Shown here: positions 15,989 through 24,468 of the stretch, one piece after another
Position numbering within the stretch: position 1 is the stretch's first letter
How the letters are laid out: each line of letters opens with the position of its first letter
From: Actinomadura sp. KC06
Lineage (GTDB): Bacteria > Actinomycetota > Actinomycetes > Streptosporangiales > Streptosporangiaceae
Reading direction: 5' to 3'
DNA length: 60,189 nucleotides
NCBI RefSeq assembly: GCF_004348735.1
Contig: NZ_SMKT01000039.1
Span: 1-60,189 of the forward strand
Translations under genes and position numbers: made by a program
Notes under the pieces: model-generated
What the model saw: the letters and a program-made list of their open reading frames with translations, nothing else
Told to the model about the DNA's origin: nothing
Databases searched by the model: none

Positions 15989-17119
15989 TCAGATTTCGGT
16001 GTAGCGCGGTTCCAGACCGCGTCCGCGGAGGAAGTCCAGCCAGTGGTCCGCCTCGGCGGCGTCCGCGGCGGCGATGCGGAGCCCGGTGGGCATCGCCCCG
16101 CTGAGGACGCGGAGCACTCCGCAGGCGACGGGCAGCGAGACGCACCGCGCCATCGCCGACTCCGCCGGGTCGCCGGTCACGTCGAGCAGGTAGCCGCCGC
16201 GCCATGCGACCCCGTCGGCGCGTTCGATCGCCAGGTCCACCGCGAGGACGACCCGGTCGAGATCGCCGGGACCGGTGGGGTGGCGGCGCGCCAGTTCGGT
16301 GGCGAGCCGCGCCGTCGTGGCAGGGTCTCCGACGCGGAGCGTGTCGAACACCGGCTTCCAGGCCGCCGCCCAGCCCGCGTGGCGGAGCGTGCCGCGGACG
16401 AACGTCCGCAAAGGCCAGCCCTCGGGGAGCCCGTACCGGGCGATGAACGGGATGCTGTCGCGGTTCGGGTAGACCTCGAACTCCTCACCGCCGACGTCCC
16501 ATGACCGGACCGCCTCCCAGGGGCGCTCGACGACCGTGTCGGCGCCGTCGACGCGGTGCCGCGCCGGGGCCTCCAGCGCGGCGAGCACGCCCCGCGGCGC
16601 CCAGCTGAACCGGTACCGGAACTCGTTCGGTACGGCCGGGATCCCGCCGCAGTACGACGTGAACTCGGCCGAGCGGGCCCGGTCTCCGGCGACCTCGCGC
16701 CCCCGCTCCACCAGCAGGTGGGCGGCGAGATGGTCGATGCCCGGGTCGAGCCCGGCCTCGCAGAGGACGACGAGGTCCTCCGCGCCGGCCGCCATCGCCG
16801 CCAGCTCGTCGGTGACGTAGCTGGAGCAGACGAAATGGGCGCCGGCGTCCAGGCACAGTTTCAGCAGCCGCGGGTGCTCGGCCGCGGGCAGCATGGAGAC
16901 CAGCACGTCGCCCGGCCGCAGTTCGGCCGGCAGGTCGCCGGAGTCCAGGCCCCTGGGCTCGGCGATCCCAGCCAGGTCGCGGCGCGCGCGGGCCCGGTCG
17001 CGGTCGCGGCCCCAGAGCAGCAGCCGGTCGGCTGCCGCGGCGACCTCGCGGAGCCCGCTCGGGCCGGTGGACAGGCCCGTGCCCACCCAATGCACGGTGC
17101 CGCTCGGCTTCTCAGGCAA
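15989..17119 (-). CDS. Saccharopine dehydrogenase, glutamate-forming type (saccharopine reductase)
   Basis: 376 residues from TTG 17119, chosen because AGGAGG sits six to seven bases upstream. The frame extends to 17161 but would overlap the previous gene by 50 bases. Rossmann start TVHWVGTGLSTGPSGL, then DVLVSMLPAAEHPRLLKLCLD, VVLCEAGLDPGIDHLAAHLL and the diagnostic TSYCGGIPAVPNEFRYRFSW. These are LYS9-type signatures. In fungi and animals this enzyme links 2-aminoadipate 6-semialdehyde and glutamate as saccharopine. A bacterium using the DAP pathway has no obvious need for it, but the oxidase of this cluster is predicted to release exactly that semialdehyde. Confidence 0.88.
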   Translation of the reverse strand: MPEKPSGTVHWVGTGLSTGPSGLREVAAAADRLLLWGRDRDRARARRDLAGIAEPRGLDSGDLPAELRPGDVLVSMLPAAEHPRLLKLCLDAGAHFVCSSYVTDELAAMAAGAEDLVVLCEAGLDPGIDHLAAHLLVERGREVAGDRARSAEFTSYCGGIPAVPNEFRYRFSWAPRGVLAALEAPARHRVDGADTVVERPWEAVRSWDVGGEEFEVYPNRDSIPFIARYGLPEGWPLRTFVRGTLRHAGWAAAWKPVFDTLRVGDPATTARLATELARRHPTGPGDLDRVVLAVDLAIERADGVAWRGGYLLDVTGDPAESAMARCVSLPVACGVLRVLSGAMPTGLRIAAADAAEADHWLDFLRGRGLEPRYTEI

Positions 17120-18161
17120 CGCCGGCCTCCTTCCACAGAGCCCGCCGGAAGGCGCGCTCACATCTGGTCCAGGCGGGGTGGCCGGGCACGGTCAGCCCGG
17201 CGAGCAGGGGCGCGAGCCCGGCGGAGAACGCCGTGCTGGCCTCGGCGGGCAGCAGCGACGGCAGGTTGTCGATCGCGATGACGTCGACGGGGCGTCCGCC
17301 GGCGGGAAGCCGCAGGACGGGACGCTCCCACCGGGTCGTCCGGTCGTAGCAGGGCAGCAGGTGGCAGGCGGAGCGGACGTCGCAGGTGACGTCCGCGATC
17401 GTCGCCAGCCGCCGGTCCCCGCGTTCCAGGTCGGCCGTGGTCACGAACGGCTCCGCCGGCCGGGACGTCCCGACGGCGTGCACGAGCAGCTCGTGCTCCA
17501 GGAGGGCTCGCCGGTCGAGCCGCCGGGTCTCGGCGACGTCCCATCGGGTCGGCTCGATTCCGGCGACCTCCAGCGCGTCGCGGGCGCCGCGGCCGCACCG
17601 GCCGAGCGCACCGGTGACCAGCGTCGCCGGCCGCGCGCCCGGCTCGCGCAACGCCGCGTCGAGCTCCGCCTTGCGCGCCGGCCGCAGCGGGGCGTCGAGC
17701 CGGCCGCGGGCGTGCAGCACCGCCAGGGCCGCGCCGGCGTAGCCCGCCCAGTACCCGAACGCCACGAGCCGGCGGCCGGCCTCGTCGACGAGGTGCTCCA
17801 GGTCGAGCAGCGTGCCGCCGCCCGCGGCGAACGCGCCCAGCAGCTCGGCGGAGCCGTACTGGCCTTTGAACGCGTGCGCGAAGTAGATGTGCCGGTGCCG
17901 CGGAGGCCCCGCCGGCCGCCCCGGGTCTTTCAGGCCGAGGATGAAGCAGTCGTCCGGCGCGTCCGGCCAGGTGCCGGCCGGAACGATGCGGCATCCGGCC
18001 GCGGCGTACTCCTCGTCCGGGAAGACGCGTGCCGGCGACTCCTCGACGGTGACCGTGGCGCCGCCGCCGACCAGCCGCGCGGCGTCCGCCGGGACGAGCG
18101 GCGCCCGGCGCTCCTCTGGCCGCACCTCGTGCCGGACCCAGATGTGCGGTTCAGGTCCCAT
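17112..18161 (-). CDS. Saccharopine dehydrogenase, lysine-forming type (LYS1-like)
   Basis: 349 residues. The N-terminus HIWVRHEVRPEERRAPLVPA and the segment RHRHIYFAHAFKGQ are hallmarks of the alanine-dehydrogenase/LYS1 family. The Rossmann loop ATLVTGALGRCGRGA and the C-terminal AIDNLPSLLPAEAS, also seen in LYS1, follow. It overlaps the P450 stop by 11 bases and the reductase start by a few. With its neighbour it forms the complete two-step route from 2-aminoadipate 6-semialdehyde through saccharopine to lysine and 2-oxoglutarate, so the lysine used as amino carrier could be regenerated. Direction of flux is inference. Confidence 0.88.
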   Translation of the reverse strand: MGPEPHIWVRHEVRPEERRAPLVPADAARLVGGGATVTVEESPARVFPDEEYAAAGCRIVPAGTWPDAPDDCFILGLKDPGRPAGPPRHRHIYFAHAFKGQYGSAELLGAFAAGGGTLLDLEHLVDEAGRRLVAFGYWAGYAGAALAVLHARGRLDAPLRPARKAELDAALREPGARPATLVTGALGRCGRGARDALEVAGIEPTRWDVAETRRLDRRALLEHELLVHAVGTSRPAEPFVTTADLERGDRRLATIADVTCDVRSACHLLPCYDRTTRWERPVLRLPAGGRPVDVIAIDNLPSLLPAEASTAFSAGLAPLLAGLTVPGHPAWTRCERAFRRALWKEAGVA

Positions 18162-19293
18162 GGGCCCGGTCCACGACTCGGCTGAAGTCGGGTATGCGCG
18201 CGTTGGGCGACGGCCGGTACGCGGCGGTGCGGGGGACGTCGGCGGACGGGTCGAACCCGTGGTCGAGCAGGGCGCCGACCGCGCCCGCCGCGATCGCCGT
18301 GGCGAGGTCCTGCCCCGGGCAGCGGTGCGCGGCGGCGCCGAAGGTGAAGACGGTCGCGGCGGGCCGGTCCGCGACGAACGTGTGCGGATCGGGATTGACG
18401 GCGGGATCGCGGTTGGCGGCGGCGAGCACCACCAGGACGGCCTGCCCCGGCTCGATCTCGGCCGTGCCGCACCGGGTCGGCTCGGCGGCGAACCGCCTGG
18501 TGTTCTGGATCGGCGCGTCGTGCCTGGCCACCTCGCGGACGAAGGGTTCGAGCGGACGGGGCCGCCCGCCCTCCCGGGCGAGGGCCAGCAGCGTGTTGCC
18601 GATCAGCCCCGCGGTCGCGTCGTACGTCTGCGACAGCAGCCCGACCGCGTTGCCGGACACCGCGCCGGGCGGGGGCATGACGGCCTCGCCCGCGGCCCGC
18701 ACCAGCGCCGTCAGCAGACCGCCGCCGGGGCGGGGCTCCGGTGGGAGCAGCGCGGTGAGCCGCTCGGCCGCGGCGTCGGCGGCCCGCAACTGCCCGGTGT
18801 CGGCGTCCGGCCGCAGGCATTTCACGAAGTCGCCGGTCAGCGCCGCCGCCTCGGCGGCCTCCCGCTCGGTCAGCCCGCACAGCCCGGCGACGACCCGGAC
18901 CGGGACGGTGAACATCAGCGCGCCCAGATCGGGCGGCCCGCCGTCCAGGTCGCTCTTGACGGCGCTCTCGGCGAGGCCGCGCGCCGTGGCGGGATCGGCC
19001 TGGGTCAGCGCGGCGGTGACGACGGACTTCAGCCTGGTGTGCGCTTCGCCGTCGTTCATCCTGACCAGCGAGCCGAAGACCCGTCCGGCCGCGGTCCCGG
19101 TGATGCCCGGCGGCACCGGCTGGCCCGGCGGGCGGACTCGCAGCCCGGGAGCGCGCAGGACGTCGGTGACCTGCGCCGCGCCGGCCGCGACCCACAGCCC
19201 CAGCGACTCGTCGAAGGCGAGTGGGCGTTCGGCGACGAGCTCTGCGTAGTACGGATAGGGGTCGGCGTGCGTGACCGCGTCGATCGGGTTCAT
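18151..19293 (-). CDS. Cytochrome P450
   Basis: 380 residues from ATG 19293, overlapping the dehydrogenase stop (ATGA). Haem loop TFGAAAHRCPGQDLA with ligand Cys325; K-helix EVAR (254-257) and the following NTRRF. The I-helix reads LLSQTYDATAGLIG (about 219-232) in place of the common AGxDT(T/S) pattern. The Asp-Ala-Thr keeps an acid and an alcohol, but the Ala-Gly kink is lost, which might alter oxygen activation. Such enzymes hydroxylate, desaturate or form N-N and C-N bonds in biosynthetic clusters. The substrate is presumably a pathway intermediate. Confidence 0.88.
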   Translation of the reverse strand: MNPIDAVTHADPYPYYAELVAERPLAFDESLGLWVAAGAAQVTDVLRAPGLRVRPPGQPVPPGITGTAAGRVFGSLVRMNDGEAHTRLKSVVTAALTQADPATARGLAESAVKSDLDGGPPDLGALMFTVPVRVVAGLCGLTEREAAEAAALTGDFVKCLRPDADTGQLRAADAAAERLTALLPPEPRPGGGLLTALVRAAGEAVMPPPGAVSGNAVGLLSQTYDATAGLIGNTLLALAREGGRPRPLEPFVREVARHDAPIQNTRRFAAEPTRCGTAEIEPGQAVLVVLAAANRDPAVNPDPHTFVADRPAATVFTFGAAAHRCPGQDLATAIAAGAVGALLDHGFDPSADVPRTAAYRPSPNARIPDFSRVVDRAHGT

Positions 19294-20504
19294 CGGGAAC
19301 GGTGCTCCTTGGTCCGGTCTGTCCGGGCGTCGGTCCGAGCGTTGGGCAGGGTTTCGGCGATGCTCGCCAGCAGGACCTCGGACGCGCCTTCGTAGATCCG
19401 CAGGGAGCGGATCTGCCGGTAGAGCCGCTCCGGCACCGCCCCGCTGACCAGCCCGGCCGCGCCGAAGATCTGGACGGCGCGGTCCACGATCCGCTGGGCG
19501 GCCTCGGTGGCGAACACCTTGGCCGCGGCCGAGAGCGCGCCCGAACCGGCGCTTCCGTGGTCGGCGGCCTGGTCGGCGGCCCAGGCCGCGCGTCCCACCA
19601 TCAGGGCCGCGGCGCTCAGTTCGATCTCCAGTTCCGCCAGTGAGGATCGCACCGCCGGCAGGTCGAACAGCCGGCCGCCGTAGGCGGGACGCCCGCGGGC
19701 ATGGTTCAGCGCTTCGGTCAGCGCCCGCCTGGCGAAGCCGACGGCCGCGGCGCCGACGGTCGGCCTTGCCCGTTCGAGCGCGTCCAGCACCACCTGGTAG
19801 CCGCCTCCCCGGCGGCCCAGCACGGCGTCCGCGGGGACCCGGCAGCCGGTGAACTCCAGGCGCGCGAACGAGCGCGGCGCGATGACGTCGATCGGCTCGG
19901 CCCGCAGGCCCGGCGTGCCGGCGGGCACGAGGAACGCCGTCAGACCGAGCGGCCCGGGGCCCTCCCCGGTCCGGGCGAGGACGCAGTAGACGTCGGCGAT
20001 CGTCCCCTGCGCGATCCAGGTCTTGTGCCCGTCGAGGACGTAGCCGCCGGGGACGGGCTCGGCGCGCAGCACGACCGCGGCGAGGTCCGAGCCGGCCTGC
20101 TCCTCGGAGACCGCGAACGCGCCCGCCAGCTCGCCCGTGGCCAGACCGGGCAGGTACAGGTCCCGCTGCGCGGCGTCGCCGTGGCGCTGGATCGGCGCGG
20201 CCGTCAGGGTCTGAATCGCGAACGCGTGGTCGGCCAGGTCGTCCGCGTTGGCCAGCACCTCGCGCATCAGGCATGCCGAGCGCAGGTCGCCGGCCTGTCC
20301 GGACGACGACGGGTCGAGGAAGCCCAGCCAGCCGCCCGCGCCCAGTTCCCGCAGGACGCGGGTGGCGCCCTTGTCGGCGGGCTCCCGGCGCGCCTCGTCC
20401 CACACCCCGGACCGCTCGGCGCACCAGGCCGAGGCCGAACGGGCCAGCGCGCGATGGTGCTCGTCGTAGAGCGGCAGCTCCAGCGTCCCCCCGAACTCGT
20501 TCAC
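19290..20504 (-). CDS. Acyl-CoA dehydrogenase-like flavoprotein
   Basis: 404 residues from GTG 20504 (GTGA overlap with the diiron oxidase stop). ACAD-fold blocks: AGAFAVSEEQAGSDLAAV (FAD/substrate loop), GYVLDGHKTWIAQGTIADVY, and the C-terminal RLYRQIRSLRIYEGASEVLL where the catalytic-base region IYEG lies. In triacsin biosynthesis an ACAD oxidises ACP-bound N-succinyl-hydrazinoacetate to the hydrazone. The gene here shares the operon with the HAA genes and a candidate ACP, so the same oxidation is plausible. It could instead desaturate the acid carried by ACP2. Confidence 0.88.
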   Translation of the reverse strand: MNEFGGTLELPLYDEHHRALARSASAWCAERSGVWDEARREPADKGATRVLRELGAGGWLGFLDPSSSGQAGDLRSACLMREVLANADDLADHAFAIQTLTAAPIQRHGDAAQRDLYLPGLATGELAGAFAVSEEQAGSDLAAVVLRAEPVPGGYVLDGHKTWIAQGTIADVYCVLARTGEGPGPLGLTAFLVPAGTPGLRAEPIDVIAPRSFARLEFTGCRVPADAVLGRRGGGYQVVLDALERARPTVGAAAVGFARRALTEALNHARGRPAYGGRLFDLPAVRSSLAELEIELSAAALMVGRAAWAADQAADHGSAGSGALSAAAKVFATEAAQRIVDRAVQIFGAAGLVSGAVPERLYRQIRSLRIYEGASEVLLASIAETLPNARTDARTDRTKEHRSR

Positions 20505-22615
20505 GCCGCCCCCGCCAGTAGCCGGCGCACGAGCGGCTGCTCCACGAAAAGGGCGAACGAGGCGTAGCCGCGCCAGACGCGGCGCCACTGCTCGGCGACC
20601 GCCGCCGCGCCGAACTCCCGGCGGACCCGGTCGAGATGGACGTTGATCGCCTCCGCCGCCTGCCGGGCGTGCCCGGCGGACAGGTTGTCGATCGAAAGAT
20701 GCGCCTCCTCGTAGGAGAAGTCGAGCCCGTGGTACTGGAGCTTCTGTTTCTCGTGCAGACGCAGCTCGCCCAGCCCGAACATCTCGATCCCGAGGTTGTA
20801 GCCGAGGATCTCCGCGTGGCGGCTGTCCGGGAACAGCGACAGGCTCAGCTGGTAGATCGCGAACGGGTAGCTGAATTCGGGAAGCTGATCCTGCTCCATG
20901 AATTCGCTGGTGCGGATGTGGGGCAGCTCGACGCCCATGCTCCGCAGCACGTCGTGGATCAGCGTGATGTGGTTCTTGGCGAGGTCTCCCCTGCCCATCT
21001 CGTCGGCGTAGACCGCGTACAGCATCGCCTCGCTCCGCCGCCGGAACCGGGCGAGCGCGCCGCTGCGGTGCGCCCAGGCGCCGTCGATCAGGCTGCCGAG
21101 CGCGAACCGCTTCTGATTGGCGATCACCGCGTCCCGGTCCGGGATCTCGGAGAGCGGCGCGTACGGGTCGACCAGCTTCTTCCAGTAGATGTCCTCCACG
21201 CGGGACAGCAGCGCCTCGGGCGTGTACTCGAAGAAGGCGGCGTCGGTGTACCGGCCGCCCGCGCCGTGGTCGAAGAGCAGCTCGGCCTTGTCGAGGACGG
21301 TCCGCACCTGCTCGCGGGCCGGCTCGATCACGGACGGGAAGTGCTCGACGTTGACCAGCCGGTGGAAGAAGACCCGTTGGTCGAGGGGACCGGCGTCGGC
21401 CTCGACGGCATCGGGGACCTCGGCGGCGGCCAGCCGCTCCCGCCACCCGGCGGCCGCCTCGTCGCCGGCGGCGCAGGGTTCGAAGTCGAAGTCGGGCGCG
21501 GCACCGGACGCGATCGCCTCCTCCCAGGCCTTGAAGACCGCGGCCTCCTCCTCGTCGAAGATGCCGAACATGGGGCCGCCGAACTTGGTCGCCTTGACGA
21601 AGTCGCCGTCGCCGTCGCCGTCCCGCCGTTTCAGATACGGGGAGTCGCGGAGCTCCCAGACCACCTGGCGGATGTCGTCGTCCGCCAGCGCCTCCGAGAG
21701 CAACCGCCGCCCGACGGTCACCTGGCCGTGCTGGGCGCCCGCGTAGGGGGCGTGCCGGGCGATGATGCGGGCGACCTTGCCGTCCAGCGGAAGGGCCGCC
21801 TCCCAGCCGGCCATGTCGGCCAGCATCCCCACCGACTCGGACTCGAGCCGGAGCACCAGCCGGAAGGCCGCCGCCGCCCGCGCGCGGTCCCGCGCTCCCC
21901 GCCGGCCGGCGATCTCGAAGTACTCGGTGAGGATCGGCGCCGGATCAGGGCCCGGCTCCTCACCGAACAGCGTCTCGTCCACTCCCAGCGCGCGGAACGC
22001 GCAGTGGGTGCCGGCCACTTCGGGGAGGAAGCTCGCCGGGACCCGGCTCAGCGCCAGGTAGTAGCAGGCGGTCACCACGGTCAGCTCGCGGGCCCCGGTG
22101 AGGGTGAGGAAATCGGCCGCGTCGAGGTCCGGCAGGACGACGCCCTGCGCCTCGAGGGCCCTGCGACGGCGTCCGGCGATGCTCCGTTCCGGGACGCCCC
22201 GCCCGCGCAGCACGAAATGCTGCTCCATCAGCCGGTTGACGATCAGGGCCGGCTGGAGCGCGGGCTGGGAGAGGACGTCGAGCCAGCACCCTTCCAAGAG
22301 CGCCGGGACGGCGCGTTCCCGCATGGCCGGCGCCGTGCCGGCGAGCTGCGCCAGCCGGCCGGCCAGATCGTCCCGGACGTGCGCCGCCTCGGCGAGCAGG
22401 TCGGCGGCGGTCGCGCCCACCGCAGCGGCCTCTGCCGTCTCCGTCAGGAAGGCGGCGAGCACACGCCGGGCGAGGAGGAAGGTCGCCTCGTCCTCCGGCC
22501 GCGACACCAGCCGGTGGAAGATCTCCTGCGGATCGGACTGCTCCATCGCCGCCGCCAAGGCGGCCGGATGGCAGGAGACTGGAGAGTCCGGCAGGGACGT
22601 GGTCAGGTCCCTCAT
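20501..22615 (-). CDS. Haem-oxygenase-like diiron oxidase (HDO) with large N-terminal extension
   Basis: 704 residues from ATG 22615 (ATGA overlap with the SGNH-hydrolase stop; an ATG at 22633 is possible). The C-terminal ~270 residues carry the ligand pattern of haem-oxygenase-like diiron oxidases: Glu539-x9-His549, Glu611, and His639-x3-Asp643 followed by His649 in SYEEAHLSIDNLSAGH. Known members (SznF, UndA, BelK/HrmI, RohS, FlcD/E) N-oxygenate amines or cleave C-C bonds. The N-terminal ~400 residues are mostly helical and match no domain I can name. The role may be N-oxidation or oxidative decarboxylation of the hydrazine or the ACP2-bound unit. Confidence 0.85.
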   Translation of the reverse strand: MRDLTTSLPDSPVSCHPAALAAAMEQSDPQEIFHRLVSRPEDEATFLLARRVLAAFLTETAEAAAVGATAADLLAEAAHVRDDLAGRLAQLAGTAPAMRERAVPALLEGCWLDVLSQPALQPALIVNRLMEQHFVLRGRGVPERSIAGRRRRALEAQGVVLPDLDAADFLTLTGARELTVVTACYYLALSRVPASFLPEVAGTHCAFRALGVDETLFGEEPGPDPAPILTEYFEIAGRRGARDRARAAAAFRLVLRLESESVGMLADMAGWEAALPLDGKVARIIARHAPYAGAQHGQVTVGRRLLSEALADDDIRQVVWELRDSPYLKRRDGDGDGDFVKATKFGGPMFGIFDEEEAAVFKAWEEAIASGAAPDFDFEPCAAGDEAAAGWRERLAAAEVPDAVEADAGPLDQRVFFHRLVNVEHFPSVIEPAREQVRTVLDKAELLFDHGAGGRYTDAAFFEYTPEALLSRVEDIYWKKLVDPYAPLSEIPDRDAVIANQKRFALGSLIDGAWAHRSGALARFRRRSEAMLYAVYADEMGRGDLAKNHITLIHDVLRSMGVELPHIRTSEFMEQDQLPEFSYPFAIYQLSLSLFPDSRHAEILGYNLGIEMFGLGELRLHEKQKLQYHGLDFSYEEAHLSIDNLSAGHARQAAEAINVHLDRVRREFGAAAVAEQWRRVWRGYASFALFVEQPLVRRLLAGAA

Positions 22616-23301
22616 ATCGGCGACACCGCCCATTGCGAGCCGGTCAGGTGACGGGCGAGCGCCCGCATCTTCTCCGCCGCCGCGAAGGCCTGGCCCCGCG
22701 CGTTCAGGTGCAGCCGGTCACTGCTGTAGATGCCCTTGTCGGTGCTCAGCGGGTGGTCGGTGAAGTGCACGTAGATCGCGCCGAGCTCCTTCGAGAGCTC
22801 TCGGGTGAGCTCGGCGAGGACGCGGGTGTTCCGGGAGATGTACGCCTCGTACTCGGCCGGGACCAGCCCGGCCTGCGTGATGTCCAGCATCCCGAAGGTC
22901 ACCACGTCCGCGCCCGCCTTCCGCAGCGCGGACACCATCGCCGCCAGCTCCGCCTTCACCGCGGCCGGGTCGAAACCCGGCCGGAGCATGTCGTTCCCGC
23001 CGCACATGACGAACGCCAGGTCGGGTTCGAACTCCAGCGCGGGCGCGAGCTGGGTCGCCCGGACCTCCGCCGTGACGAGGTCCCGGACGCCGAGGTTCAG
23101 CGCCTGGAAACCCGGGTTGACCGTGGCGAGGACGTCCTCGATCCGCTCCGACCACGAAAGGTCCCGGTAGCCGGGCACGGCCTCGTGGATACCGGCCGCG
23201 ACGCTGTCGCCGATCGTCACCATCCTGCGCCACGGTGCGCCCGCCAGCAGTTGCGCTGCGGTCTCGGTGGGCAGCGCGTATTCGTCGGTTTGCTCGTCCA
23301 T
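22612..23301 (-). CDS. SGNH/GDSL-type hydrolase
   Basis: 229 residues from ATG 23301, preceded by GGGGAGAA. Block I RMVTIGDSVAAGI supplies the catalytic Ser, block III CGGNDM the oxyanion Asn, and block V SSDRLHLNARG the Asp and His. The protein is cytosolic, with no signal peptide. SGNH enzymes are esterases, thioesterases or acyltransferases. In an ACP-based cluster lacking a canonical thioesterase, this one could release a product or cleave a pathway ester. It overlaps the diiron-oxidase start and lies 69 bases after the R2-like gene. Confidence 0.87.
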   Translation of the reverse strand: MDEQTDEYALPTETAAQLLAGAPWRRMVTIGDSVAAGIHEAVPGYRDLSWSERIEDVLATVNPGFQALNLGVRDLVTAEVRATQLAPALEFEPDLAFVMCGGNDMLRPGFDPAAVKAELAAMVSALRKAGADVVTFGMLDITQAGLVPAEYEAYISRNTRVLAELTRELSKELGAIYVHFTDHPLSTDKGIYSSDRLHLNARGQAFAAAEKMRALARHLTGSQWAVSPI

Positions 23302-23370
23302 GTTCTTCTCCCCTTCCACGGACGCCGCGGCACCCGTCGTCAGCGCCCTTCTCGGTCGGCGCCCGTGCTC

Positions 23371-24468
23371 TCAGTGCTCGTCTTCGTCGGCGCCGCGGGC
23401 GATGACGTCCGCCACCTCGCGGGCGCGCCCGAACATCTCCAGCCGGGCGACCTCCTCGGCGATGCGCTCGTCCTCCTCGCTGATCGCCGCGCCGTCCAGC
23501 CGGCCGAACCCGAGCACGCCGAGGCGCTTCAGGCCGTCCTGCATCCGCGGGCCGAACAGATTGATGTCGCGCAGCGTCGGCACGATCCGCGTGAAGAGCC
23601 GCCGCCTGAACTCGCGCATCGCCGGCGACCTGCGCGCCAGCCGGATGCACTCGTCGGCCCCGTAGTCCAGGTGCCGCCACATCTCCTCGCCGGCGAACCG
23701 GTCGCGCAGCGCCCAGCACGCGTCGAGCGCGAAATCCTCGCGGTCCTTCAGCTCAGGGGCGGACAGCTCGCGGTAGTAGTCCCGCAACGCCAGCCGGCCG
23801 AACGCGACGTGGCGCGCCTCGTCCTGCAGGACGTAGGCGTTGAGCGCCCGGGCGAGCGGGTCGCCGACCCGGTCCCGCTGAATGCTGAAGGACGCCAGCG
23901 CCAAGCCTTCGATCATCACCTGCATGCCGAGGTAGGTGATGTCCCAGCGGCTGTCCCGGACGATCGTCTCCAGCAGATCGCGCAGCCCGGTCGACAGCCC
24001 GTACCTGATGCCGATCTTGGTGTTCAGCATCCGCTGGTAGATCTCGACGTGCCGGGCCTCGTCCATGACCTGGGTGGCCGCGTAGAACTTGGCGTCCAGG
24101 TCGGGCACCGTCTGCACCACCTTCGCCGAGCAGATCAGCGCGCCCTGCTCACCGTGCAGGAACTGCGAGTACAGCCAGCCCGCCATGTGCCGCCGGACCG
24201 TGGTCCTCTCCCGCTCCGGGAGCCGCCGCCACAGCTCGGAGTCGGCGATCCAGACGAACTCGTCGGGCAGGCCGAGCGGGTCGCCGGGGTCGACCTCGTG
24301 CGTCCAGTCGAGCCGCAGTTCGGCGTCCCACTGCTTCTGCTTGCCCTTGCGGTAGAGGCTGAGCAGGCGCTCGGCGCTGGTGTCGTAGTCCCAGGTGAAC
24401 AGCGTGTCCCCGCCGGTGCCGAGGGACCAGCCGGCCGGATCCGTTCCGATGATCTCCGGTGTCTCCAT
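23371..24468 (-). CDS. R2/AurF-like ferritin-superfamily diiron oxygenase
   Basis: 365 residues from ATG 24468 (TGATG overlap with the transglutaminase stop). A four-helix bundle with a full carboxylate-bridged diiron site: Glu107 (LHGEQGAL), Glu137 and His140 (DEARHVEIY), Glu188 (VMIEGLALASF), Glu217 and His220 (DEARHVAFG). This double DEARH arrangement is found in ribonucleotide reductase R2-like proteins and in N-oxygenases such as AurF and CmlI. It is therefore the second unrelated diiron oxidase in the cluster and a candidate for oxidising an amine or hydrazine nitrogen, or hydroxylating a carrier-bound acid. Confidence 0.85.
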   Translation of the reverse strand: METPEIIGTDPAGWSLGTGGDTLFTWDYDTSAERLLSLYRKGKQKQWDAELRLDWTHEVDPGDPLGLPDEFVWIADSELWRRLPERERTTVRRHMAGWLYSQFLHGEQGALICSAKVVQTVPDLDAKFYAATQVMDEARHVEIYQRMLNTKIGIRYGLSTGLRDLLETIVRDSRWDITYLGMQVMIEGLALASFSIQRDRVGDPLARALNAYVLQDEARHVAFGRLALRDYYRELSAPELKDREDFALDACWALRDRFAGEEMWRHLDYGADECIRLARRSPAMREFRRRLFTRIVPTLRDINLFGPRMQDGLKRLGVLGFGRLDGAAISEEDERIAEEVARLEMFGRAREVADVIARGADEDEH

